Positions 25,645 through 34,902 of a stretch of 64,000 nucleotides of DNA are shown here, one piece after another; the first letter of the stretch is position 1; the number at the start of each line of letters is the position of its first letter. The notes beneath the pieces were generated by a model. The model ran no database searches, was not told the origin of the DNA, and was given only the letters and a program-made list of their open reading frames with translations. Source of the stretch: Octadecabacter temperatus (GTDB lineage: Bacteria; Pseudomonadota; Alphaproteobacteria; Rhodobacterales; Rhodobacteraceae); the NCBI RefSeq assembly GCF_001187845.1, contig NZ_CP012160.1, positions 2,170,001 through 2,234,000 on the forward strand, written 5' to 3'. A program made the position numbers and the translations under genes.

Positions 25645-26657
25645 AAGCTGTTGAATTCAAAGATGTTTCCATCGTTTTCGGCGATAAGCCAGAAAGCGCA
25701 CTGCCGCTGATGGACGAAGGCGGCGAGCGCGCCGAAATTCAGCAAGCCACAGGGCAGGTTTTGGGCGTGCACAACTGTTCGCTCGACGTAGATGCTGGGG
25801 AAATCCTTGTACTGATGGGCCTGTCCGGGTCCGGAAAATCCACGCTATTGCGCGCAGTGAATGGATTGAACCCCGTGGTGCGTGGCGGCGTGGTTGTGCA
25901 CGATGGTGACTGGGCCTGCGAAGTCGGCACCGCCCCCGCCAAAGACCTGCGCAAACTGCGTCGCGAATGTGTGTCGATGGTGTTTCAACAGTTCGGCCTG
26001 CTGCCGTGGCGCACTGTGCGCGACAACGTGGGGCTTGGCCTTGAGCTTGCAGGGATGAGCAAGGCTGACAAGGCGCGTAAGGTAGACGAGCAACTTGAAC
26101 TCGTCGGCCTTTCGGACCGCGCGACTGCGCTGGTTGGGGAACTTTCTGGCGGTATGCAGCAACGTGTGGGCTTGGCCCGTGCATTCGTAACCGACGCCCC
26201 GATCTTGCTGATGGATGAACCGTTTTCCGCGCTCGACCCACTGATCCGAACCCGTCTGCAGGATGAATTGCTAGACCTGCAACAACGCCTGAACCGCACC
26301 ATCATATTCGTAAGCCACGATCTTGATGAAGCGTTCAAAATCGGCAATCGCATTGCGATCATGGAAGGCGGGCGCATCGTCCAATGCGGCACTCCGCGTG
26401 AGATTTTCAGCCAACCCGCGAACGGGTACGTCGCGGACTTCGTGGCCAATATGAATCCGCTTGGCGTGTTGTGCGCGCGTGATGTCATGATTGACGGATC
26501 AGGCGGACATGAGGTCGATGCTGAAACGCCTGTCTCCCAAGTGATTGATGATCTTTGCGAATTTGGTGCGCTGACGGTCACGGAAAATGGCACCGCACTG
26601 GGACAAATCACCCAGCGCAGCGTCTTGGCGCGGATCAGCCCACGCGAGGTGGGTTAA
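25641..26657 (+). CDS. choV: Choline ABC transporter ATP-binding protein
   Basis: A 338-residue ABC ATPase: Walker A GLSGSGKST (~residue 60), Q loop FQQFGLLPWRTV, signature LSGGMQQRVGLARAF, Walker B ILLMDEPFSALD and switch HDLDEAF. The C-terminal ~70 residues may form a reduced CBS-like regulatory domain as in ProV/OpuAA (VSQVIDDLCEFGALTVTENGT). It energises choline uptake with ChoXW. Confidence 0.94.
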   Translation: MKAVEFKDVSIVFGDKPESALPLMDEGGERAEIQQATGQVLGVHNCSLDVDAGEILVLMGLSGSGKSTLLRAVNGLNPVVRGGVVVHDGDWACEVGTAPAKDLRKLRRECVSMVFQQFGLLPWRTVRDNVGLGLELAGMSKADKARKVDEQLELVGLSDRATALVGELSGGMQQRVGLARAFVTDAPILLMDEPFSALDPLIRTRLQDELLDLQQRLNRTIIFVSHDLDEAFKIGNRIAIMEGGRIVQCGTPREIFSQPANGYVADFVANMNPLGVLCARDVMIDGSGGHEVDAETPVSQVIDDLCEFGALTVTENGTALGQITQRSVLARISPREVG

Positions 26658-26726
26658 GAATACCAGACTTGCGTGGAGACACGGTAACAGGCCACTCTTG
26701 CCGGATACTCGAAAAGGATTTTCAAG

Positions 26727-27464
26727 ATGTTGCCGTTTCCCCGCCCAGCCTTAGTCGCCATCGCCCTCACTGTCTTATCCGCATGTCAGCTGGAAACCGG
26801 CGACGCACCGAAAAGCTTTGAAGAAATGCAGGCCGATCGATTGGCCGAAACGCGGGCCAAAGTCGAAAACTGCCAAGACAGCCTGTGTGGACGTTTGAAC
26901 CTCGATTCAGGACGTCTTTTGGACTACAGCCAAGTCGCCAGCATGACACATGTCACTGCATTTATGACCAGCTACACAGATTTCAGCGACTTGTCCGATA
27001 TCGCTCCAATGGCACAGCTGCGTGAACTTCACATCGGGCGCACGCAGGTCACCGACCTAAGCGGGCTTTCCAATTTCCCCAACCTGACGCTGCTTCATGC
27101 GCAAGACTTACAGGTGCAGGATTACGACGAAATCGCTCAGTTGCGAGGCCTACAAGAACTCGCACTCGGCGGGTCCGATGTTGGGGACATGATATTCGTC
27201 AGCAAGCTTACGGCGCTGAGATCCTTAAACCTCAGCCGCGCTGAGGTGAGTAGCCTTGAGGCGTTGCGCCGCCATCCGTCCTTAGAAAAGCTTGATCTCG
27301 ACCTGTCGACCGAGGCTGATTTTTCACCTCTCCTGACCATCCCAGGTCTAAAGGAAATATTCATCACGCCTTGGTCGTTGTCTGAAGAACAGCAAGCCGT
27401 GATCGACGCACTAGAAGCCAAAGGTGTAACCGTGATGCGCGAGGTCGCTGTAATCGTTTGCTAG
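26727..27464 (+). CDS. Leucine-rich-repeat lipoprotein
   Basis: A 245-residue protein with a lipoprotein signal peptide (FPRPALVAIALTVLSAC, lipobox LSAC). The mature part has a short helical start and Cys pair (CQDSLCGRL), then about six repeats of ~22 residues of the internalin/SDS22 type (for example MAQLRELHIGRTQVTDLSG and LTALRSLNLSRAEVSSLEA). A C-terminal segment ends in Cys. LRR domains bind proteins, so an envelope-anchored protein-interaction role is likely; the partner is unknown. It follows choV by 69 bases on the same strand, and its TAG overlaps the stop of the convergent soxG. Confidence 0.83.
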   Translation: MLPFPRPALVAIALTVLSACQLETGDAPKSFEEMQADRLAETRAKVENCQDSLCGRLNLDSGRLLDYSQVASMTHVTAFMTSYTDFSDLSDIAPMAQLRELHIGRTQVTDLSGLSNFPNLTLLHAQDLQVQDYDEIAQLRGLQELALGGSDVGDMIFVSKLTALRSLNLSRAEVSSLEALRRHPSLEKLDLDLSTEADFSPLLTIPGLKEIFITPWSLSEEQQAVIDALEAKGVTVMREVAVIVC

Positions 27465-28009
27465 CCCCCGAGTTCAGCCCGCGCAGCGATGTTTTCAGCG
27501 GCTTGCGTCAGATCATGTACCAGCGTTCCCGCCATTGACCGCATCACCATGACCTCAAAACTTTGCGCACCTAACCGCGTGATGCCCCCCGTCATATGAC
27601 CGACCAGCGTCCTCGCCGTGTGGCCGCGCTTGAACTCGGTTGCGCGCAGATCGATCGGGGTCAGCCGCGCAAGAACTGCTGAAGCATCGGCGCCGTTTAT
27701 CTGCACAATCGCCCATGCGTCTGAGTGATCGACGCAAGCAGCCCCTCCCAATTCAGGGCACTCCGTCCCGATCAAAAGCGCTTGTTCCTTGCCGCACCAC
27801 ACGGCACGAGGGGTCGTTCCAACGCTGCGATTTGGTGCAGGAAAACCCACACCGATGGCAGCTTTTAATGCCGCAGACACCGCCTTTTGCTGCCCCTTAT
27901 GGGGCGCAATGAGGGTTACTGGTCCGGCATCGACTTCCGTCAGTGAAACAGTGCCAATCGTCTTTGGCAGTAGTCCAGAACAGGCTGTTTGAGCGATCAA
28001 TTTAACCAC
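27461..28009 (-). CDS. soxG: Sarcosine oxidase gamma subunit
   Basis: Smallest-but-one subunit of heterotetrameric sarcosine oxidase, needed for complex assembly. With the GTG start at 28009 it has 182 residues, beginning VKLIAQTACSGLLPKTIG, which matches the usual N terminus of SoxG. An upstream TTG at 28033 is a weaker alternative. The C-terminal region HTARTLVGHMTGGITRLGAQSFEVMVMRSM fits the GcvT-like SoxG domain. Overlaps the 3' end of soxA by 8 bases and the convergent lipoprotein gene by 4 bases at its stop. Confidence 0.88.
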   Translation of the reverse strand: MVKLIAQTACSGLLPKTIGTVSLTEVDAGPVTLIAPHKGQQKAVSAALKAAIGVGFPAPNRSVGTTPRAVWCGKEQALLIGTECPELGGAACVDHSDAWAIVQINGADASAVLARLTPIDLRATEFKRGHTARTLVGHMTGGITRLGAQSFEVMVMRSMAGTLVHDLTQAAENIAARAELGG

Positions 28010-30929
28010 GGGCGAGCCCCCCTTCAGGATCAAAGAAGACAGGATGGCAAACTTCGCATAGCACGTGGTTGTTGCGCACGTGATCGATCAGCATAACGCG
28101 TTCCCCGTAGCGGTTTGGTCCATTTTTCAAAAAGCCCATGCCGATGTCGTGCCCCATGGTCGGTGAATGACAGACCGAACTTACATACCCTTGATCGTTC
28201 TCGCTCACGGCATCTGCGCCTTCGACGAACAAATGCGCACCCGCGGTCAATTTCCCATCGTTTTCAACGGGTTTCAGCCCAACAAGTTGTTCCCTCTCTG
28301 GGTCAAGCAACCCTATGCGGCGCGACATGGCATTACCAATGCAGTCTTTCTTCTGGCTCACCATACGGTCAAACCCAATATCATATGCAGTCACTCGGCC
28401 ATGGATTTCTGCGTGCGTGATGAAGCCTTTTTCGATGCGCAATACATTCAATGCTTCCATTCCGTATAGCCCTCCTCCCATCGCCTCTGCTTGCGCTGTA
28501 AGTAGCCCAAACAGCGACGCACCAAAGCGCGCAGGTACGGCGATTTCATAAGCGTGCTCGCCCGAGAACGAGATGCGGAACAGACGCCCCTTCACCCCCG
28601 CAACGCTGACATCACCGCAGGCCATAAACGGCCAGCTTTCGTTGTCGATTTCCACATCCAGGATCGAATTTAGCAGCGCTCGTGATTTCGGTCCAGCAAC
28701 TGCGAATTGCGCCCATTGTTCCGTAACAGAGGCAAAGCGCACATCAAGATCAGGACGCAACGCTTGGCTGACCCAATCAAGGTGTTTCATCACCTGCCCG
28801 GCAGCGGCCGTCGTCGTTGTCATCACATAATGATCAGGCCCCAGCCGCGCCGTGGTACCATCGTCCATGACATGCCCATCTTCGCGCAACATTAAGCCAT
28901 AGCGCACACGGTTTTCTTTCAGGCTCGAGAACGTGTTGCAGTACACGAAATCAAGGAATTCAGCGGCGTCCGCCCCCTGAATGTCGATCTTGCCCAAGGT
29001 TGAGACATCGCAAACACCAACATGGCTACGCACCATGTTCACTTCACGATCACAGGCCTCGCGCCAAGTGGTTTCATTGGGTTTGGAAAAGTAACTGGCA
29101 CGATACCAAAGGCCAACTTCGATCATCGGCGCATTGCGATCGACGCTCGCGGTGTGGGATGTCAGGTGGCGTTTCGGGGCGAAGCCGTGGCCTTGCGATC
29201 CAGCGCCCATCGCTGCGATTGAGACTGGCACATAGGGCGGGCGGAAGGTGGTCGTGCCCGTCTCAGGAATACCTCGCCCCGTCGCATCAGCCAGCACCGC
29301 CAGTGCGGCCACGTTGGAGTTTTTACCCTGATCCGTGGCCATACCCTGCGTCGTGTAGCGTTTCATATGCTCAACGCTGCGGAAGTTTTCCTGCGCTGCC
29401 AAACGCACGTCTTTCACATGCACATCGTTCTGAAAATCAAGCCATTTTCGACCCTTACCTTCCACCTGCCAAAGTGCTTCGATGTTGTAGGCATCGTCTT
29501 CGGCGGATGGGGTGCCAATTTGGGGGGGCTTCAGATCAAGCGATTTAACCGTCGCTTTCGCGACCGCGATCCCATCTTTTAGGCAGTCCAGCGTTGAGAA
29601 CTTCCCACGCGCAGCGCCCGCGACAGCCATGTCTGGAATAGACCCATCTGTCGGCACGAAACTTAGGATATCATCGGACCATGTTGGCCGCCCATTCATA
29701 TGACAGGTTAGATGCACCGACGGGTTCCAACCACCTGACATCGCAAGGCAATCTGTTTCAATCTCATGGGTGCCATGTGCGTCTTGAACGGTGATGCTTT
29801 GCAAACCATGCCGCCCTTTAGTGGCAATAACCTGCGCGCCTGTGTACAGCTGGTAGTCCCCGTGTGATTGCGCGTCTTCACGGCTGTCGATGACACCTGC
29901 AACGTTCACACCTGCATCCATCAAATCCACTGCAGTGCGATGCGCATCGTCATTGTTGGCAAAGATCGTGACAGCTTTGCCAGCGGCGACGCCCCAACGG
30001 TTCAGATAGGCCCGCACAGCGGAGGCAAGCATGATGCCAGGGCGGTCATTGTTGGGAAACGCGACGGGGCGCTCAAGCGCACCCGCACACAGGATCGAAC
30101 GTTTCGCCGTAATGCGCCAAAAGCATTCGCGCGGCGCGCTAAGTGGTGCGTTTTGCTCGCTCACCTGCTCAAGCGCGCCAAACGTGCCTTGGTCATATGC
30201 GCCTGTCACCGTCGTGCACGTCATTAGGCGAACGTTGTCCATCTGCGCAAGTTCCGCCAATTGGGTCTTTACCCAATCGGGTCCCGATTGGCCGTCAATT
30301 TCACCTGTTTCAGCTAACAAACGCCCACCCATTTGGGTGTCTTCATCTGCCAAAATAACGTCCGCGCCAGCCTTTGCCGCAGTAACTGCCGCTATGATGC
30401 CCGAGGGCCCAGCGCCGATGATCAGGACGTCACAATGGGCGAATGCTTTCTCGTATGTTTCCTCAACCGCGTCCCCTGACAGCGCCCCAAGACCCGCAGC
30501 ACGACGAATAATCGGTTCGTACAGCTTTTCCCAGAACGCCTTGGGCCACATGAAGGTTTTATAATAAAATCCAGCACTTAAGAATGGCGAAGCCAGATCA
30601 TTCACCGCCATCGCATCGTGTTTCAGCGACGGCCAAGCGTTCTGACTGTGCGCTGCAAGCCCATCATATAATGATTGCGTTGTCGCACGAATGTTAGGGT
30701 CACGCCGCGCACCCTGCCCGATCGTCACCAGCGCGTTTGGCTCCTCTGAGCCAGCCGTCAGCACACCGCGTGGGCGGTGATATTTGAACGAGCGCCCCAC
30801 AAGGCGCACACCATTGGCCAACAACGCGGAGGCAAGCGTATCACCTTCGCGACCCTCGTAAGATTCACCGTCAAACGTGAACGTCAGTGCCGCGCCGTCT
30901 TGGTGCAACCCCTTACCTGCGATCCTCAT
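28002..30929 (-). CDS. soxA: Sarcosine oxidase alpha subunit
   Basis: Large subunit of the enzyme that converts sarcosine, oxygen and tetrahydrofolate to glycine, H2O2 and methylene-THF. The 975-residue chain has an N-terminal ferredoxin-like/2Fe-2S-fold segment without the cluster Cys (EGREGDTLASALLANGVRLVGRSF), a dinucleotide fold with VLIIGAGPSGIIAAVTAAKA (~residue 170) for NAD, and a C-terminal aminomethyltransferase (GcvT-like) half binding folate (VGVCDVSTLGKIDIQGADAAEF; LRIEKGFITHAEIHGR). The length is usual for SoxA. Its ATG overlaps the soxD stop by 4 bases. Confidence 0.96.
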   Translation of the reverse strand: MRIAGKGLHQDGAALTFTFDGESYEGREGDTLASALLANGVRLVGRSFKYHRPRGVLTAGSEEPNALVTIGQGARRDPNIRATTQSLYDGLAAHSQNAWPSLKHDAMAVNDLASPFLSAGFYYKTFMWPKAFWEKLYEPIIRRAAGLGALSGDAVEETYEKAFAHCDVLIIGAGPSGIIAAVTAAKAGADVILADEDTQMGGRLLAETGEIDGQSGPDWVKTQLAELAQMDNVRLMTCTTVTGAYDQGTFGALEQVSEQNAPLSAPRECFWRITAKRSILCAGALERPVAFPNNDRPGIMLASAVRAYLNRWGVAAGKAVTIFANNDDAHRTAVDLMDAGVNVAGVIDSREDAQSHGDYQLYTGAQVIATKGRHGLQSITVQDAHGTHEIETDCLAMSGGWNPSVHLTCHMNGRPTWSDDILSFVPTDGSIPDMAVAGAARGKFSTLDCLKDGIAVAKATVKSLDLKPPQIGTPSAEDDAYNIEALWQVEGKGRKWLDFQNDVHVKDVRLAAQENFRSVEHMKRYTTQGMATDQGKNSNVAALAVLADATGRGIPETGTTTFRPPYVPVSIAAMGAGSQGHGFAPKRHLTSHTASVDRNAPMIEVGLWYRASYFSKPNETTWREACDREVNMVRSHVGVCDVSTLGKIDIQGADAAEFLDFVYCNTFSSLKENRVRYGLMLREDGHVMDDGTTARLGPDHYVMTTTTAAAGQVMKHLDWVSQALRPDLDVRFASVTEQWAQFAVAGPKSRALLNSILDVEIDNESWPFMACGDVSVAGVKGRLFRISFSGEHAYEIAVPARFGASLFGLLTAQAEAMGGGLYGMEALNVLRIEKGFITHAEIHGRVTAYDIGFDRMVSQKKDCIGNAMSRRIGLLDPEREQLVGLKPVENDGKLTAGAHLFVEGADAVSENDQGYVSSVCHSPTMGHDIGMGFLKNGPNRYGERVMLIDHVRNNHVLCEVCHPVFFDPEGGLARG

Positions 30930-31186
30930 GTCGACTTCTCCGCCAGAACCGCGCCAGAAACTTCATGTGTCACCGTATTGCGCGTTACAACGATCCACGC
31001 TCCACATCCTGCCTCATGGTGCCACAAGTCGCGGGTCTCACCCGCTGGGTTTTCGCGAAAGTGGAGGTAATCGTTCCAAGCTTGCGCATCCGCATCACGC
31101 GCCGGACGATCCAACATCCCAACGTGACCTTGGTAATAGAACTCGCGGCGATCACGTTCACCACAGATGGGGCATGGTAGGCGCAT
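30926..31186 (-). CDS. soxD: Sarcosine oxidase delta subunit
   Basis: An 86-residue protein starting RLPCPICGERDRREFYYQG; the CPxCG-type Cys with a later His/Cys pair (LWHHEAGCGAW) form the zinc site of SoxD. It stabilises the alpha/beta subunits. It lies 3 bases downstream of the secreted-protein gene at 31190 rather than directly after soxB as usual. Confidence 0.94.
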   Translation of the reverse strand: MRLPCPICGERDRREFYYQGHVGMLDRPARDADAQAWNDYLHFRENPAGETRDLWHHEAGCGAWIVVTRNTVTHEVSGAVLAEKST

Positions 31187-31189
31187 CTC

Positions 31190-31678
31190 TTAATACATCC
31201 CTTCACAAGATCCGGCAGAGGCCGCATTTAGGCGGTAAACTGTGGGTTGACCCGTCCCTTCGCTAAGGGATGAGGACGGCAAATGATCTTGTTCCCAATC
31301 CCCCAGTAACGCAGAGCCCTGAAACGTGATCCCGTCACTAGACTGGCGCGAAATGTCGATGCCTCCTGCATCGCCGTCGCTGTGGCACCTCATGCTCAAA
31401 CAACCGAGGCCTACGGACAGCGTGTGCCCACCTACATTATCAGCACGACCCTGCCCTTGATCAGCCATAGTCACATCCAACACCGCCGTAACCGAAGCGG
31501 CATATTCAGGCGTATGAACCAGCAACAAGCGCATGGCTGCGACACCCTGATTGGGATTGCTCGCCAAGTGATCAGCCGAATAGATACGCGTGAAACACCC
31601 GACCTCGGGGATTGTGTTCGCCAGCGCAACACTGCTCGACAGACTGACCAACGCGGCAAGAGCTAATTTGCGTTTCAT
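31190..31678 (-). CDS. Secreted protein inserted between soxB and soxD
   Basis: A 162-residue protein with signal peptide MKRKLALAALVSLSSSVALA. The mature part begins NTIPEVGCFTRIYSADHLASN and contains four Cys (VGCFTR, GLGCLSMRCHSD, GSCEGMY), suggesting two disulfides in the periplasm. It has an immunoglobulin- or lipocalin-like alternation of polar and hydrophobic residues but no named domain I can assign. It sits in the sarcosine oxidase operon, 9 bases after soxB and 3 bases before soxD, so it must be co-transcribed, although sarcosine oxidase is cytoplasmic. Confidence 0.75.
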   Translation of the reverse strand: MKRKLALAALVSLSSSVALANTIPEVGCFTRIYSADHLASNPNQGVAAMRLLLVHTPEYAASVTAVLDVTMADQGQGRADNVGGHTLSVGLGCLSMRCHSDGDAGGIDISRQSSDGITFQGSALLGDWEQDHLPSSSLSEGTGQPTVYRLNAASAGSCEGMY

Positions 31679-31687
31679 TCGAATACC

Positions 31688-32941
31688 TTAATGTAAATTG
31701 TGTTGAGAGCCGGTGCCCTCCTCATCCATCAAACCCGCACCGGTGCGGAACCGATCAAGACGATAACGGGCAGCGGGGGCGTGGTGTTCACCTTTGGCGA
31801 TCAAGTGGGCGTAGCTAAATCCAGACCCAGGGACGGCTTTGAAACCACCATAACACCAGCCGCAATTGAGGAAGAGACCCTCAGTCTGGGTTTTGTCAAT
31901 GATAGGCGAGCCATCAGGCGACATATCCATAATGCCCCCCCAACTGCGCAAGACACGCGCCTTGCCGATGGACGGCATCAGCGTCATCGCGGCATCCATA
32001 ACGTGTTCTTTCATGGGAAGATTTCCACGCGCCGCGTAGGACGCATAGAAATCAAGATCGCCCCCAAACACCAAACCGCCCTTGTCGGACTGACTGATGT
32101 AGAAGTGCCCCATGCCAAAGCTGATCACACCCGGCATAATCGGCTTGAGGCCCTCAGACACAAAGGCCTGCAAAACATGGCTTTCAATCGGCAGGCGCAT
32201 GCCCGCCATTTGTGCGACTTGGCTTGAGCGCCCCGCCACAACGATTGCCACCTTCTTGGCGCGGATCGCACCGCGGTTGGTTTGCACACCGCGCACAACG
32301 CCGCCTTCAACATCAATGCCCGTGACTTCGCAATTCTGGATCAAGTCGACACCGCGTTGGTCCGCCCCGCGTGCGTAGCCCCATGCAACTGCGTCATGAC
32401 GTGCCGTGCCGCCGCGACGATGCATTAGGCCGCCATAAATCGGGAACCGGACGTTGTCGAAATCAATCATCGGTGCTTCGGCGCGGACCTGTTCCGGCGT
32501 CAAAAGTTCTGCGTCATCCCCTTGATTGACCATGGAATTACCGCGTCGTGCAAAATAATCGCGTTGCCCGTCGGAATGGCACAGCATCATCACACCGCGT
32601 TGTGACATCATGGTGTTATAGTTAAGGTCTTGCTCCATCCCTTCCCACAGTTTGAGGGAATGGGAATAGAATTCCGAGTTACCCGGTAGCATATAGTTGG
32701 CGCGCACAATTGTTGTATTGCGCCCAACATTGCCGCCGCCAAGGTATCCCTTTTCAAGGACCGCGACATTGGTGATGCCGTGTTCTTTGGCCAAGTAGTA
32801 CGCCGTTGACAGTCCGTGACCACCGCCGCCGATGATAATCACGTCATATTCAGGCTTGGGATCGGGGTTGCGCCAAACGGGTTTCCAGCCTTTTTGGCCG
32901 AACAAACCTTCTTTGATTACTTTAAAGCCTGAATAGCCCAT
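31688..32941 (-). CDS. soxB: Sarcosine oxidase beta subunit
   Basis: The flavoprotein subunit carrying the sarcosine-oxidising site. The 417-residue protein has YDVIIIGGGGHGLSTAYYLA (FAD-binding, ~residue 33), and MHRRGGTARHDAVAWGYARGA, in which the His corresponds to the covalent FMN attachment site of the family. FGGDLDFYASYAARGN and SWGGIMDMSPDGSPIIDKT are typical of SoxB. First gene of the sox operon; the 125-base gap upstream (32942-33066) should hold its promoter. Confidence 0.95.
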   Translation of the reverse strand: MGYSGFKVIKEGLFGQKGWKPVWRNPDPKPEYDVIIIGGGGHGLSTAYYLAKEHGITNVAVLEKGYLGGGNVGRNTTIVRANYMLPGNSEFYSHSLKLWEGMEQDLNYNTMMSQRGVMMLCHSDGQRDYFARRGNSMVNQGDDAELLTPEQVRAEAPMIDFDNVRFPIYGGLMHRRGGTARHDAVAWGYARGADQRGVDLIQNCEVTGIDVEGGVVRGVQTNRGAIRAKKVAIVVAGRSSQVAQMAGMRLPIESHVLQAFVSEGLKPIMPGVISFGMGHFYISQSDKGGLVFGGDLDFYASYAARGNLPMKEHVMDAAMTLMPSIGKARVLRSWGGIMDMSPDGSPIIDKTQTEGLFLNCGWCYGGFKAVPGSGFSYAHLIAKGEHHAPAARYRLDRFRTGAGLMDEEGTGSQHNLH

Positions 32942-33066
32942 TGCGCCCTCTTGACTGATCCCGTCAAGACAACCCTACGGAAGCCCGTCTTGCATGCAAC
33001 GCACATTTCGACATTTACCGGATCACCAGCGACCTCGGCGAGCAAAAGCCCACCGAGGGAGGTGCG

Positions 33067-34509
33067 TTATAGCCCCTTGGCTTTATAGCTTGCAGCGACC
33101 TTTTCGATCGAAACGAGGTAAGCAGACGTGCGCAGGTCATGCACATCTTCGCGTGCATGCCAAACCTCACGCATGGACTGGTAGGCCGTGCGCATAGTGT
33201 CATCGAGGCCAGATCGCACCAGTTCAAGCTCTCCCGCGCCGCGAAGATACTTGGATTTGAAATTCGGTGTCATCGACCATTGGTCTCCCAAATGTTCAGA
33301 CAAACGCTGCAGTTCACCGACGATCAACTCATGGCGTGCCTCTTCTTGGCGTCGTTGCATGCGGCCAAAGCGGATGTGGCTCAGGTTTTTGACCCACTCG
33401 AAATACGAAACGGTAACACCACCCGCGTTGGCGTACATATCGGGAATAATAACGGTACCTTTTTCGCGCAGGATGTCATCGGCACCCGCCGTGATCGGAC
33501 CATTCGCAGCCTCAATAATGAGGGGCGCTTTGATGTTGGCTGCGTTACTAAGGTTAATCACACCTTCAAGCGCTGCGGGGATCAGGATATCGCACTTTTG
33601 CTCAAGCACGGCGGCGCCGTTTTCAACATAAGTGGCGTTCGGATAATCTTTCACGCCACCATGTTTTGCAATCCAGTCGCGGACACCTTCAACGTCGAGA
33701 CCACCGTCATCCGTCAGCGCACCATCGCGTTCAATAATGCCGGTGACGATGCATCCATCCTCTTCCTTAAGGAATGAAGCGGCATGATATCCCACGTTGC
33801 CAAGGCCTTGCACGACCACACGCTTGCCATCCAGTGTGCCGCTTAACCCTGCAATTTTGACATCTTCAGGGTGGCGGAAGAATTCCTGTAGCGCATACTG
33901 CACACCGCGCCCTGTTGCTTCGACACGGCCTTGGATGCCGCCCGCGTGGGTTGGCTTACCGGTTACGCAGGCTGCCGCATTAATATCTGTGGTGTTCATG
34001 CGGCGATATTGGTCCGCAATCCACGCCATTTCACGTTCGCCTGTTCCCATATCCGGTGCGGGGACGTTTTGGGACGGATGGATCAAATCGCGTTTCGCCA
34101 ATTCATACGCGAAACGGCGGGTGATCCGCTCAAGCTCGTCTTCTTCCCACATGCGTGGATCAATACACAACCCGCCTTTGGACCCACCAAACGGTGTTTC
34201 CACAAGGGCACATTTATAGGTCATAAGCGCCGCCAGCGCCTCAACCTCGTTTTGGTTAACGCCAAGCGAGTACCGAATGCCCCCTTTCACGGGTTCCATA
34301 TGTTCGGAATGGACTGACCGGTACCCAGTGAACGTCTCAATCTTACCGCGCAATCGCACCCCAAATCGAACCGTATAGGTGGCATTACAAACGCGAATTT
34401 TCTCTTCCAAACCGGGTGGCAGATCCATCAAAGCGACCGCGCGGTTAAACATGATATCAACGCTGTCACGGAAGGATGGTTCTTTGATAACTGGGCTTGA
34501 AGTGCTCAT
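33067..34509 (-). CDS. gdhA: Glutamate dehydrogenase (Glu/Leu/Phe/Val family)
   Basis: Reversible NAD(P)-dependent deamination of glutamate to 2-oxoglutarate and ammonia. The 480-residue protein has the substrate-binding/catalytic segment ALMTYKCALVETPFGGSKGGL with catalytic Lys near residue 110, GTGEREMAWIADQY, and the Rossmann motif VVQGLGNVGYHAASFL near residue 240. Length and motifs fit the hexameric NAD-linked group; coenzyme preference is not certain. It is divergent from the Tad-like genes, with a 393-base gap between. Confidence 0.92.
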   Translation of the reverse strand: MSTSSPVIKEPSFRDSVDIMFNRAVALMDLPPGLEEKIRVCNATYTVRFGVRLRGKIETFTGYRSVHSEHMEPVKGGIRYSLGVNQNEVEALAALMTYKCALVETPFGGSKGGLCIDPRMWEEDELERITRRFAYELAKRDLIHPSQNVPAPDMGTGEREMAWIADQYRRMNTTDINAAACVTGKPTHAGGIQGRVEATGRGVQYALQEFFRHPEDVKIAGLSGTLDGKRVVVQGLGNVGYHAASFLKEEDGCIVTGIIERDGALTDDGGLDVEGVRDWIAKHGGVKDYPNATYVENGAAVLEQKCDILIPAALEGVINLSNAANIKAPLIIEAANGPITAGADDILREKGTVIIPDMYANAGGVTVSYFEWVKNLSHIRFGRMQRRQEEARHELIVGELQRLSEHLGDQWSMTPNFKSKYLRGAGELELVRSGLDDTMRTAYQSMREVWHAREDVHDLRTSAYLVSIEKVAASYKAKGL

Positions 34510-34902
34510 TGGTCGGTCCTCTCAAGACTAATTCCAGCCCCTCCTAAGCGACAGACTTTGCCGAGTTATTAAGGGGCGCACATTATTGATGAATCCGAGT
34601 TAAACATGATTCGATGCATCCGTGTGGGATAGTTTTGCCACATTCACGAAACAGGACTTATCCACAGTATCCTGATCAATGTGGCGCATTCTTCCCGCTA
34701 TGCGATTGAGAATCGGGTTATTGTCCTCGACTACAGAACAATTCCCATGGTCCGGCATGTTTGTCGCGAAAAGGACGGGTGGTGAACACTTTCCCGCCCA
34801 ATTTCGCCCTAATTTCGCCACCCCCAAATGTTTTAAGCACGATCGAGAGTAAGGCTGAGTCCGTTCGCAATTGTACTGCGCGAGTAGCCGAGGAAGGTTA
34901 AT
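34510..34902. other. 393-base divergent intergenic region (gdhA / Tad-like genes)
   Basis: It should hold two divergent promoters. It contains a perfect DnaA-box sequence TTATCCACA at 34658-34666 and a direct repeat AATTTCGCC at 34800-34808 and 34811-34819. The 75-codon minus-strand frame at 34600-34827 is not convincing as a protein. A good ribosome-binding site (GAGGAAGG) precedes the ATG at 34903. Confidence 0.55.
34658..34666 (+). promoter_or_regulatory. DnaA-box-like sequence TTATCCACA
   Basis: An exact match to the E. coli-type high-affinity 9-mer. It is single, with no AT-rich unwinding region or additional boxes nearby, so it is not evidence of an origin; a regulatory role or chance are both possible. 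Confidence 0.35.

Noticed and set aside
34658..34666. Replication origin signalled by a DnaA box
   Set aside because: Only one box, no AT-rich element, no dnaA, dnaN or parAB genes nearby.
34600..34827. 75-codon minus-strand reading frame in the gdhA/Tad gap
   Set aside because: No ribosome-binding site, unusual composition and it overlaps the presumed promoters.
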